Source of the DNA: Salinisphaeraceae bacterium | GTDB taxonomy: Bacteria; Pseudomonadota; Gammaproteobacteria; Nevskiales; Salinisphaeraceae | Assembly (NCBI GenBank): GCA_002683405.1 | Contig: NYTH01000008.1 | Location: 1 to 54,039 of the forward strand | Direction: 5' to 3' | DNA length: 54,039 nt | Shown here: piece by piece, positions 1 through 8,040 of the stretch | Layout of the letters: every line of letters starts with the position of its first letter | Numbering within the stretch: position 1 is the first letter of the stretch | The notes under the pieces: model-generated | Seen by the model: the letters and a program-made list of their open reading frames with translations, nothing else | Told to the model about the DNA's origin: nothing | Databases searched by the model: none | Translations under genes and position numbers: made by a program

Positions 1-1244
1 GCCTGCTTGGGGTCGCCGATCAGAAAAAGCCCGCCCGCATCCGGGCGGTGGTATATGCGCTGAAGGATCCGGTACTGCAGCGGGTCGGTATCCTGGAATT
101 CGTCGACCAGCGCCCAGGGGTAGCTGTCGTGCAGTGCCCTGGCCAGCGCTTCGCCGCCCGCGTCGCTTGCAAGGGCCAGGGCCAGCGCGCCGATCATGTC
201 GGCAAAACTGAACTGTCGGCGCAGCTGCTTGCGCTCGGCTGCGGCGCGGCTGATGGCCTGCTGCGCGTCGCGCAGCGCCTGCAGGCGAATGAGCGGCTGA
301 AGGCGGCTGAGCAGACGGGGCAGGGGTTTGCCGAAAAACGCCTCGCCCGCGGCGCGCTCCTTCTTGTAGAACTCGGTAGCGGCGTCCCGCAGGTAGCCGG
401 TCCATACGGGCAGAGGCGGTGGATCAACCGGGGCCGCGAGACTGTCGGTGAGCGCGCGTTCGGCCGCTTCAAAGGCGGGATACTGAGCCAGGGCGTGCTT
501 TAGCCCGCCGGCCTTCAGCATTTTCGGCGTGTTGAAGACGGTTTCCAGCTCGCGCAGAAAAGACGCGCCCTCCTCGGGCCAACGCGCGCGCAGCTGTTCA
601 CTCAGCGCGCCTATGGCCGCTGCGTCAGGGCCCCAGATACGTGTATGGGGCCGCGTGCGCAGGTCCGACAGCGCCTTGAACAGCGCTGCCGGCGTGGGCC
701 ACCACTCGGCAAAGTGGGGCGGGCCGGGGCGGCCGATGCACAGTGCTCGCCAGTAGTCGGCAGTGACTTCCTCGAATACCGGGGCGTCGTCTACCTGCTC
801 GCCGCGGTCAAAGGGCAGCCCGCTTTCAAAGGCGTGGTCGGCCACCGCGCGCTGGGCAAAGCCGTGGATGGTGAAGATGGCGGCTTCGTCCATGCGCAGT
901 GCCGCATCGGCGAGGCGACGGGCAATCTGCGAGCGCGGCTCGTCGCCGGCCGCCAGCAGCGCGTCCGTGATTTCGTCTTCCGGCGACTGCGCCGCACCGG
1001 GTTGCGGTGCGCCGGCGCGCCGGGCCGCGTCGGTCAGCCGCTGACGAATGCGATCCCGCAGTTCCTGAGTCGCCGCGCGGGTGAAGGTGATGACCAGAAT
1101 GTCACTTACGTCCAGCCGCTTTTCGATCAGCAGACGCAGGAAAAGCCCGGCGAGACTGAAGGTCTTGCCGGTTCCCGCGCTGGCCTCTATCAGACGCTGA
1201 CCGTCCAGCGGCAGGGTCAACAGATCGAAAGGCTGCGTGCTCAT
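1..1244 (-). CDS. recB: RecB, exodeoxyribonuclease V beta subunit (N-terminal part, runs off the left edge)
   Basis: The first 414 residues of the RecB helicase-nuclease are visible; the rest lies beyond position 1. RecB is the 3'-5' helicase and nuclease subunit of RecBCD, which processes double-strand breaks for recombination. The start codon is the ATG at 1244-1242, and it overlaps the recC stop codon in an ATGA arrangement, so the two are translationally coupled. The Walker A motif ASAGTGKT is at residues 21-28, followed by VITFTRAAT (helicase motif Ia). Near the left edge the UvrD/Rep motif II DEFQDT (about residue 380) and motif III IGDPKQ are present. The frame is open throughout with no sign of damage. 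E. coli has ptrA between recC and recB; here they are directly adjacent. The identification is secure. Confidence 0.95.
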   Translation of the reverse strand, partial: MSTQPFDLLTLPLDGQRLIEASAGTGKTFSLAGLFLRLLIEKRLDVSDILVITFTRAATQELRDRIRQRLTDAARRAGAPQPGAAQSPEDEITDALLAAGDEPRSQIARRLADAALRMDEAAIFTIHGFAQRAVADHAFESGLPFDRGEQVDDAPVFEEVTADYWRALCIGRPGPPHFAEWWPTPAALFKALSDLRTRPHTRIWGPDAAAIGALSEQLRARWPEEGASFLRELETVFNTPKMLKAGGLKHALAQYPAFEAAERALTDSLAAPVDPPPLPVWTGYLRDAATEFYKKERAAGEAFFGKPLPRLLSRLQPLIRLQALRDAQQAISRAAAERKQLRRQFSFADMIGALALALASDAGGEALARALHDSYPWALVDEFQDTDPLQYRILQRIYHRPDAGGLFLIGDPKQ

Positions 1245-4200
1245 GCCGGCCCCTCGGGCGCGCGCAGCGTGTCGAAAACTGGCCCGCAGATGCTCGTCGC
1301 GAGCCGGCCGAACCGGTCGCCCTGTTCCGGGTCGGTGAGCAGCGTGTCGCCCAACAGCGGGGCGAAATAGGGGTCGCGCATTTCGGGTGGCGGCGAGAAG
1401 CTGTTGGCAAGATGCCTGTTCACGACGTCCAGGGCGTCGTGGTGATCGCCCCGCTTCTCCAGCGCGTCCAGATAGCGCTCTGCCAGATCCGGCAGTACAG
1501 GCAGCGGGTAGGTCTGCCCCTCGCTGAAGATGTCCAGCAGCGCCGACAGATGCCTTTCGGCTTTATCCGGAGGCAGTTCGGCATGCAGGGTGAACATCTC
1601 GGCGCCGCCGCTCAGCCGTTCAAGCCCCGCCAGATGCAGGCCGCCTGCGTGGCCCGCGACGCGGAGAGCCAGGAAGTCGATCCACTGCCGCAGCCGGTAC
1701 TGCATGCGAAGTCGGCCCGGCCGCATCCAGCGCAGACCATCGGTCCACACGGGGGTGATTCGCCCGGTCAGGCGGGTGGCCTGAATCTTTACATCCACAT
1801 CCACCGCTTCGGCCGGTTGGGCCTGTTTGCGCCAGTATCGCCATTCGGTCAGCAGCGCGTTGGCCTGCCGCCCCTGATCGGCGAAGGGCTGGATATCCAG
1901 CGGCGGCGGCGGCAGCAGTCCGCGCGCGCGCCAAAGGGCGTCCGGGGTCAGCTCGACCGGTTGGTCCTCGCGTTGCGCCTGTTCCAGCAGCGCCTCGCGA
2001 ATCCGGTAGGCGGACAGGCCATCCAGTGACAGCGGCTCGTCGTCGTCGATCGCCTGATCCTCGGCGGCAAGCTCGATCTGCCAAAGCTGCTGAAGGTAGT
2101 AGCGGGGCGGATGATCGAAGAAACGCTTAAGAGTACTCAGCTCGATATGTTCCAGCCGGGCCGTTGCGCGGTGCGTCACGGGGCCGAACAGTAACGGTGC
2201 CGCGCGCCTGGATTGACCCGTGGCGGCACCGGCCGGCGCCCAGGCCTGCGCAAAGGTGAATACCCGGTCGTGGCCGTCGGCACCGTCGAAATAGCGGGGG
2301 CTGAACGGCTGCATCGGTTGAAGGACCGGCCAGCGTGCGCGAAAGCTCTCTTCGCTCAAGTCCGCGAAATAACTGGCGTGCAGGAAATCGAGAAACTCCC
2401 CTACCAGCGTTGAAGGCGGGAGCGTGTCACCGGTCGTCACATCCTGACCGGTGTAGCTGATGTAGAAGCTGTCGCCGGCGGCCGTAAGAGCCTGAAGAAA
2501 CAGCAGCCGGTCATCGTCGCGCACGCTGTGGTCGCCGGTGCGCGGGGCGTGGCGCAGCAGATTCAGGTTGCGGTTTTGCTCGCGGCGCGGAAACGCCTCG
2601 TCGTTCATGCCGATCAGGCACACCATCCCGAATGGCACGGCGCGCAGGGGCATGAGACCGCAGAAGGTCACGCCGGCAGACAGGAACGGCTGGTGCGTGG
2701 ACGTCTGGGCCAGTTCATCCAACAGGGTCTCGCGAACGGTGATCCAGTCCAGCGGTTCGCCGTCCAGGCAGCGATCTGCTTCGGCGAGACCGTGTACCGC
2801 TTCGCGCAGCTCATCCAGCGCGGCCAGCTCGCTGCGGTCATCCGGATCGGCGCGGAACAGATCGTCCAGCAAAGCGTTACAGCGATCCTGCCAGGCGGCG
2901 GCGCTGACAGCGTTCTCCACGTCGTGCTGCCAGCGGGCGAGCCGGTCGACAAACAACCAGAGCCCCCCCAGGGCCGCCGTTGAGCCGCCCTCCAGGTCCG
3001 ACCAGGGAGCCACGCCGGCCGTGAGCACTTGGTCGTCGGCCTGGGCGATTCCGAGCAGGAGCCGATCCAGCCCGAAGCGCCAGCTGTTCTGCTCGAAATC
3101 GCCAGCGCCGAACTGGCGGCGCGTCTCGGCATTCAGACCCCAGCGTACGCCCGCCGAGCCAATCCAGTGCTGCAGCTGGTTCATCGCGGTGCCGTCCAGA
3201 TGGAAGCGGCGCGCGATGGCGGGCACGGCAGCCAGCGAAAGAATGTCGTCGGCTGCCCAGCGAGCCAGCGGCAGGTTCAGCAGCGTCTGAAAGCTCTGGA
3301 CGACCGGGTGCGCACTGTGGCGGGCCCGGTCTGATAGTGAATAGGGTAGGTGGCGAGCGCCGGTCGCGCCTCCGAAAACGCTTTCAATGGCGGGCCCGTA
3401 TGCGGCGACATCCGGCATCATGACCACGATGTCGCGCGGGCTGCGGTCGGGGTTGCGGCCGAGCCAGTCCAGCAGCTGGTCATGCAGGACCTCCACCTCG
3501 CGCAGTGGACCATGGCAGGCATGAATCTGCACGGATGCGTCGGGTGCGTTCTCGGCCGGCGCGTTGGGCGTCACCCGCATGCCGATGATGTCCTGCTGAA
3601 TGCGTCCGAGCAGGCCGTCATCGGCCGCGGCCTCGTAGGCCATGGCGGGTCCGAGCTCCGGCTCCTGAATGCTCGAGAGCTCGTCGGAGTAGAGCACCCG
3701 GAGCAGATCACGCGTGCCGCGGCCCAGGCTGGCGAGCAGCGGGTGGCCGGCCTCGATAGTCAGTTCGTTGTCGTCCGGCTGATCGGGCGGAGGTTCGGCC
3801 AGCGGCCGCCGCTGCGCCCGTATATCGCCCCAGTACCCGTCGCAGGGATTGGGCAGGAGATAATGCACGTCGATTCGCCGGCCCAGCGCGTAGAGAAAGC
3901 GCAGGTATTCGGGAGGCAGATGCCCCAGCCCGAAGCAGTAGACCGCTTCGGGCAGGCTGTCCGACGGTATCGGATGATCGGAATCGAGCAGACGAATCAG
4001 GCCCTCGAGCAGCTGAGCGCGGTCTGCCGGATGTCCGCGTTCGGCCAGTCTCTGCTTGAGGCGACGCCAGAGGGCGGCCTGCCAGGGTTCGGCGGGGTGA
4101 TCCGTGGCCCTGCGGCCGGCGCTCCAGTCTGTCAGCAGACTCGGGCGGTAGATCAGATACTGATCAAACAGGTCGGCCAGCTTGCCGGCCAGCTGCAGCC

Positions 4201-4564
4201 GCTGTAGCGAATCCGGCGCATCGCGCAGGTAATGCCCAATGGCCGGTTCGTCTTCTGCGGCTTCGGGCAGCACCGCGTACAGGTGCCACAGCATCGCGGC
4301 CCGGGCATAGGGTCGGCTGTCGGGCGAGCCGGGAAGACAGCGCGGAAGCAGGTCCCAGATGAAGCGGGCCATGAGCGGCAGCTCGAGATTGGCAGCTACA
4401 CCCTGGTGCCGCGCCAGCGTCATCTGCAGCCATCGCCCCACACCGCGGTTGGGCACGATGACCACGTCCGGGGCAAGCGGGCTGCGACGCGGCTGACTAT
4501 CCAGCAACGCGGCCTGGAGCGCCGCCAGGCGGGTCAGGTCATTGTGGTGATAAAGGTGGAACAC
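1241..4564 (-). CDS. recC: RecC, exodeoxyribonuclease V gamma subunit
   Basis: This 1107-residue protein has the usual length of RecC (about 1120 in E. coli). RecC is the Chi-recognition scaffold subunit of RecBCD; its helicase-like domains have lost their ATPase motifs. The N-terminus MFHLYHHNDLTRLAALQAAL and internal stretches such as VIVPNRGVGRWLQMTLA, YCFGLGHLPPEYL and MMPDVAAYGP are typical of the family. The C-terminal part, with FFDHPPRYYLQQ and the inactive nuclease-like domain, is also present. The gene overlaps the start of recB by 4 bp and is the first gene of the visible minus-strand operon. The ATG at 4564 is the only plausible start. The gene is divergent from the secreted protein at 4747. 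Confidence 0.95.
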   Translation of the reverse strand: MFHLYHHNDLTRLAALQAALLDSQPRRSPLAPDVVIVPNRGVGRWLQMTLARHQGVAANLELPLMARFIWDLLPRCLPGSPDSRPYARAAMLWHLYAVLPEAAEDEPAIGHYLRDAPDSLQRLQLAGKLADLFDQYLIYRPSLLTDWSAGRRATDHPAEPWQAALWRRLKQRLAERGHPADRAQLLEGLIRLLDSDHPIPSDSLPEAVYCFGLGHLPPEYLRFLYALGRRIDVHYLLPNPCDGYWGDIRAQRRPLAEPPPDQPDDNELTIEAGHPLLASLGRGTRDLLRVLYSDELSSIQEPELGPAMAYEAAADDGLLGRIQQDIIGMRVTPNAPAENAPDASVQIHACHGPLREVEVLHDQLLDWLGRNPDRSPRDIVVMMPDVAAYGPAIESVFGGATGARHLPYSLSDRARHSAHPVVQSFQTLLNLPLARWAADDILSLAAVPAIARRFHLDGTAMNQLQHWIGSAGVRWGLNAETRRQFGAGDFEQNSWRFGLDRLLLGIAQADDQVLTAGVAPWSDLEGGSTAALGGLWLFVDRLARWQHDVENAVSAAAWQDRCNALLDDLFRADPDDRSELAALDELREAVHGLAEADRCLDGEPLDWITVRETLLDELAQTSTHQPFLSAGVTFCGLMPLRAVPFGMVCLIGMNDEAFPRREQNRNLNLLRHAPRTGDHSVRDDDRLLFLQALTAAGDSFYISYTGQDVTTGDTLPPSTLVGEFLDFLHASYFADLSEESFRARWPVLQPMQPFSPRYFDGADGHDRVFTFAQAWAPAGAATGQSRRAAPLLFGPVTHRATARLEHIELSTLKRFFDHPPRYYLQQLWQIELAAEDQAIDDDEPLSLDGLSAYRIREALLEQAQREDQPVELTPDALWRARGLLPPPPLDIQPFADQGRQANALLTEWRYWRKQAQPAEAVDVDVKIQATRLTGRITPVWTDGLRWMRPGRLRMQYRLRQWIDFLALRVAGHAGGLHLAGLERLSGGAEMFTLHAELPPDKAERHLSALLDIFSEGQTYPLPVLPDLAERYLDALEKRGDHHDALDVVNRHLANSFSPPPEMRDPYFAPLLGDTLLTDPEQGDRFGRLATSICGPVFDTLRAPEGPA

Positions 4565-4672
4565 GCTATTCGAGCTGGCGGTTGTGAATGGCAGGGCGCC
4601 GAGGCGATGATACGGTAGCGTGAGGGTCAGATAACGACCCGCCTGGTCGCGAGCATGCTGTCGACGTTCATG

Positions 4673-4700
4673 TTTGGTTCACGCATTACGCCGCTACAAT
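4673..4700 (+). promoter_or_regulatory. Candidate sigma-70 promoter upstream of the 4747 gene
   Basis: A TACAAT hexamer at 4695-4700 matches the -10 consensus in five of six bases. A weak -35 (TTTGGT, 4673-4678) lies 16 bp upstream. It sits in the gap between divergent recC and the secreted-protein gene, 46 bp before the latter's ATG. The call rests on consensus matching only. Confidence 0.4.
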
Positions 4701-4746
4701 ACAGGCCTTCCGGCTCCCGATTCTTCCCGAATAGCGATGGTTCATC

Positions 4747-5751
4747 ATGCGAAAGATTGCCCTGTCCCTGAGTCTGCCCGTGCTTCTGCTGGCGTCCGTC
4801 GCCTGGGCGCAGGATGTCACCGAGCGTGAGCTTTACGTCGAAGTCGAATTCGAGGCCGACCAGAAATGGGAAAGCCGCACCGAGGAATTCGGCTACCAGC
4901 ACTCTACGGCCACGACGAAACAGCACTGGGTGCTCCGCACGCGCCTGCGGTCGGATTCGGGGCTGCACACGCGGAATATCCTGGACCCGTCGCTGCAGAA
5001 GAGGCTGGATGCAAAAACCATCCACCTGGCCCGCCAGGCGAAAAAGGACATCGAGGCGGCCGGTGGCCGGCTGACAATTCCCAAAACGCCGGAGGGTCGT
5101 TCGCAGTTGACGCTTCAGATGCAAGAGGAGACGGCGGCCTGCGGTACTGATGCCCGCTGCCGCCAGGACACGATGATGCGCTACGCGGCGATTTTCGCAG
5201 TAATGGACAATCCGGACGTGCTGGAAAACGACGATGAAGAGGGGCAGTTTCTCTATTACGAGCCCTATCCGGGCTGCACGGACTATTCAAAGGTCTCGAT
5301 GACGCTCGAGATCGAGGGTATCCGCTGGAGCAAATCCAAGAAAGAGCTTGTCCCATTCAGCGAGAAACGGCAGGCCGATCAGGAGAATCCGCCGCACGAC
5401 GTTGATCTGTGCACCCGCTTTCTGGCTGTCATCGACACCGAAGACGCCGATAAGCCAATGTACCTCGAAAATTTCTATCTGCCTTCCGGCGTGGGCGAGA
5501 CGGCTTACACCATTTACGGCAACACCACCCGTAAAACCGAAGAGCAGCCCATGCCGCCGGGCGTGCTGCGCTACGTTACCGAACGTTTGAAGCATGCGAA
5601 AACGTCGGGGAGCGAAACGGTCGAACAGCGGCTGACCTTCCCGCTCAACGGCATATCGGAAGAAACCGGGAGCTCCGTCGGGACAGCGCGCATCAATCTG
5701 GAATGGAAATTCAGCGACCCCGAACCGGTCGACACGACCCAGCGCCAGTAG
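4747..5751 (+). CDS. Secreted protein of unknown function
   Basis: This 334-residue protein opens with a clear Sec signal peptide (MRKIALSLSLPVLLLASVAWA, cleaved before QDVTEREL), so it is exported to the periplasm or beyond. The mature part is hydrophilic and acidic, with no further membrane segment. Cysteines occur in ACGTDARC, YPGCTDY and DLCTRF and could form disulfides. I do not recognise a family and assign no function. The gene stands alone: it is divergent from recC, has a candidate promoter at 4673-4700, and is closed by a strong intrinsic terminator at 5772-5798. The reading frame is uninterrupted, and the product looks like a real, lineage-restricted envelope protein. Confidence 0.8.
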   Translation: MRKIALSLSLPVLLLASVAWAQDVTERELYVEVEFEADQKWESRTEEFGYQHSTATTKQHWVLRTRLRSDSGLHTRNILDPSLQKRLDAKTIHLARQAKKDIEAAGGRLTIPKTPEGRSQLTLQMQEETAACGTDARCRQDTMMRYAAIFAVMDNPDVLENDDEEGQFLYYEPYPGCTDYSKVSMTLEIEGIRWSKSKKELVPFSEKRQADQENPPHDVDLCTRFLAVIDTEDADKPMYLENFYLPSGVGETAYTIYGNTTRKTEEQPMPPGVLRYVTERLKHAKTSGSETVEQRLTFPLNGISEETGSSVGTARINLEWKFSDPEPVDTTQRQ

Positions 5752-5771
5752 ACCGCGCTGACGGTGATCGA

Positions 5772-5798
5772 CGGGCGGCATGACCGCCCGTTTTTTTT
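5772..5798 (+). terminator. Rho-independent terminator after the secreted-protein gene
   Basis: A 7-bp perfect stem (CGGGCGG / CCGCCCG) with loop CATGA is followed by eight T residues at 5791-5798. It lies 20 bp past the TAG at 5749-5751. Confidence 0.9.
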
Positions 5799-5908
5799 GC
5801 CGCGCGCAGCCCGGGGCCTTTCCATCCCTGTACCGCTGAAGTAGTATGCAAGCATATCAATATGAAGCGTACCAAGTCGCGCCAACAGGCTGCGGCGAAG
5901 GAGAGTGC

Positions 5909-7075
5909 ATGCTGGACTTCAATCTGAACGACGATCAACAGGCCATCCAGGACGCCATTATCAAACTGTGCTCGGATTTCGACGACGAGTACTGGTCCGC
6001 CAAGGACGAAAAGGCCGAATTTCCGCACGAATTCCACAAGGCCATGGCCGAAGGCGGGTGGCTTGGGATCACCATGCCCGAAGAATTGGGCGGCTCGAAC
6101 CTGGGTGTGACCGAAGCGGCCATCATGCAGAACGCGCTGGCCCGCAGCGGCGGTGGCGCGGCGGCCGTGTCGACCATACAGATCAACCTGTTCGCGCCGC
6201 AGCCTGTCGTAAAACTCGGTACGGCGGAACAGAAGAAGCGCATGCTTGAGCCGCTCATCGACGGCTCGCAAAAGACCTGCTTCGGCGTGACCGAACCCAA
6301 TGCCGGTCTCAACACGACGCGCATCACCACCTTCGCCAAGAAGGTCGACGGCGGCTACGTGGTCAATGGCGGCAAGATGTGGACGTCGACCGCGCAGGTG
6401 GCCGACAACATCCTGCTGCTGGCACGCACGGCCCCGCTGGATGAGTCCCGCCCCACTGACGGCATGAGCATCTTCTTCACCAAGCTTGATCGTGAGCACA
6501 TCGAGGTGCGCCGCATTCAAAAGCTGGGGCGGGCAGCGGTGGATTCCAACGCCATTTTCATCGAGGACTTGTTCATCCCGGAAGAAGACCGAATTGGCGA
6601 AGAAGGCAAGGGCTTCAAGTATCTGCTGCACAGCCTCAACCCGGAGCGCATCATCGTGGCGGCGGGCGCGCTGGGTATTGCCCAGGACGCGCTACGGCGA
6701 GCGAGCGAATACGCCAACGATCGCGAGGTGTTCGGACGCAAGATCGGCATGAATCAGTCCATCCAGCACCCGTTGGCCGAGCGCTGGTGTCAGATCGAAG
6801 CGGCCTGGCTCATGCCCATGAAGGCGGCCACCCTCTACGACAGCGATCAGCCCTGCGGATCGTTCGCCAATGCGGCGAAGTTTCTCGCCGGGCGCGCCGC
6901 CTTCGACACCGCCACACAGGCGGTGCTGACGCACGGCGGCATGGGCTATGCCAAGGAATACCAGGTGGAGCGCCTGTTCCGCGAGTCCATCCTGCAGCGG
7001 ATTGCGCCCATCACCGAACAGCTCATTCTTTCCTTCATCGCCGAACGCGAACTCGGTCTGCCCAAGTCCTACTGA
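5909..7075 (+). CDS. Acyl-CoA dehydrogenase
   Basis: This 388-residue flavoprotein belongs to the acyl-CoA dehydrogenase family, which oxidises acyl-CoA to trans-2-enoyl-CoA with FAD and passes electrons to ETF. All three domains are present: helical N-terminus (MLDFNLNDDQQAIQ), beta domain with CFGVTEPNAG and GGKMWTSTAQVAD, and C-terminal helical domain with ANDREVFGRKIG and THGGMGYAKEYQVERLFRE. The likely catalytic glutamate is E370 in PITEQL, at the position of the family's YEGT motif. The frame extends upstream to 5846, but the ATG at 5909 is preferred because AAGGAGAG (5898-5905) precedes it at good spacing and homologues start there. The substrate is not evident. A perfect 8-bp hairpin follows the stop. 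Confidence 0.93.
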   Translation: MLDFNLNDDQQAIQDAIIKLCSDFDDEYWSAKDEKAEFPHEFHKAMAEGGWLGITMPEELGGSNLGVTEAAIMQNALARSGGGAAAVSTIQINLFAPQPVVKLGTAEQKKRMLEPLIDGSQKTCFGVTEPNAGLNTTRITTFAKKVDGGYVVNGGKMWTSTAQVADNILLLARTAPLDESRPTDGMSIFFTKLDREHIEVRRIQKLGRAAVDSNAIFIEDLFIPEEDRIGEEGKGFKYLLHSLNPERIIVAAGALGIAQDALRRASEYANDREVFGRKIGMNQSIQHPLAERWCQIEAAWLMPMKAATLYDSDQPCGSFANAAKFLAGRAAFDTATQAVLTHGGMGYAKEYQVERLFRESILQRIAPITEQLILSFIAERELGLPKSY

Positions 7076-7093
7076 TCGCCATCAAGGCGATCA
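7073..7093 (+). terminator. Perfect hairpin at the stop of the acyl-CoA dehydrogenase gene
   Basis: TGATCGCC (7073-7080) pairs perfectly with GGCGATCA (7086-7093) around loop ATCAA and includes the stop codon. No T-run follows, so it is a weak terminator or a 3'-end stabilising hairpin. Confidence 0.35.
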
Positions 7094-7196
7094 GGCCTCT
7101 ACGGCAGCCCCTCCTCCGGCCGCCGTGAGCGCCGCCGCGCCGGATTTTGCATCTGCGCGCAGTGCATTGCGCGTATTTGCCGCAATCGATTTGGTA

Positions 7197-7622
7197 TTAT
7201 TCAATCGTTTCCACGCCGTCGATCTTGAACGCGTAGAGCTCAAAGTTGAGCGCGCCGGAAATCGGCTTGCCGATGGCAATGGTGCCGCCAAAGCCGGCGT
7301 CGAAATCGGCATCCGTGCTTATTGCACCGACCGGAATGTTGCGCGACGGGTTAACCGTGCCGCCCGGCGGGGTGGCAAACACATTTTGACCGCCTTTCTG
7401 GGTGTCCCCGAAGGCCCCGTAGGTGGCCATCGGCGCGATGTAGAAGCGGCGGTCCTTGTCAGGCTGAGCCGACGCGGTGAATACCGGCCCGGCAGCAATG
7501 GCTGTACCGAGTGCGACGGCAGGCGCGGCCGGCACCGCGGGTTCCACATCTCGCTGTCGGGGGGGCGGGCTGGCCGACGGTGAGCGTTCCATGCCCCTGG
7601 TGATCAGCGTCATGACGCCCAC
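7197..7622 (-). pseudogene. Truncated OmpA-like outer-membrane protein fragment
   Basis: The minus-strand frame encodes up to 141 residues. The informative part is a signal-peptide-like stretch (PAVALGTAIAAGPVFTASAQ) followed by PDKDRRFYIAPMATYGAF, ending with GGTIAIGKPISGALNFELYAF and a stop at 7199-7197. This is how OmpA-type beta-barrel proteins begin, with the first barrel strands only; the rest of the barrel and the peptidoglycan-binding domain are missing. The N-terminal residues before the signal core look unnatural (Ser/Pro-rich), and a G7 tract at 7559-7565 marks the probable breakpoint. The fragment lies head-to-head with another fragment at 7591-7860. It is probably non-functional. 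Confidence 0.6.
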
Positions 7623-7860
7623 CCGCGATCAGCGCATCAACGCCGCCGGGACCTGTCCGGGCGAGAAGGGCAAGGTGCACTTCGTGGCCTATCAGAATGG
7701 CACCACGCTCGCGTTCAGAACTTCGGCCAATGGCGGCCAGTTCAGCAAGTCGCTGCCGCTGGACAAGGTTCTGCTCAAACCGGGCCCGGCGATCATTGCG
7801 GCGTTCTGTCCGGGTGACGAAGTCATGACTTCGCGTATCACTGTTGCCGAGAATCAGTAG
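7591..7860 (+). pseudogene. C-terminal fragment of an unknown, probably exported protein
   Basis: From the ATG at 7591 the frame gives 89 residues ending in SRITVAENQ and TAG at 7858-7860, followed at once by a strong terminator at 7881-7903. The sequence has two cysteines (TCPGEKG, FCPGDEV). The frame stays open upstream to 7477, but there it is the antisense of the OmpA-like fragment, so the natural N-terminus seems to have been lost. A genuine 3' end with its own terminator but no proper 5' end points to a truncated gene. I do not recognise the family. It could still be expressed as a short protein. Confidence 0.5.
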
Positions 7861-7880
7861 CGGTTTCAGGCGTTGAAGAG

Positions 7881-7903
7881 ACCCGGCTCCGGCCGGGTTT
7901 TTT
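7881..7903 (+). terminator. Rho-independent terminator after the 7591 fragment
   Basis: The stem ACCCGGC / GCCGGGT with loop TCCG is followed by six T residues (7898-7903). It lies 20 bp after the stop codon of the plus-strand fragment. Confidence 0.85.
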
Positions 7904-7985
7904 ATGCCTGCAATGGTAGGGATTGATGCGCGCCGGTGCCTGCTGTTGGCCCACGGAACAATTCCACACAGCGGCGCGCAGATGC

Positions 7986-8019
7986 AAAAAAACCCGGCGG
8001 GGACAATCCCGCCGGGTTT
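7986..8019 (-). terminator. Rho-independent terminator of the aldehyde dehydrogenase gene
   Basis: On the minus strand, a GC-rich 10-bp stem (AACCCGGCGG and its partner) closes a short loop and is followed by a run of T residues. It lies about 20 bp beyond the aldehyde dehydrogenase stop codon. Confidence 0.85.
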
Positions 8020-8040
8020 GATACGACAGCGGTCCTGCGA

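Noticed and set aside
4627-5124. 165-residue minus-strand frame overlapping the secreted-protein gene
   Set aside because: It lies antisense to a gene with a clear signal peptide and has no recognisable domain or ribosome site.
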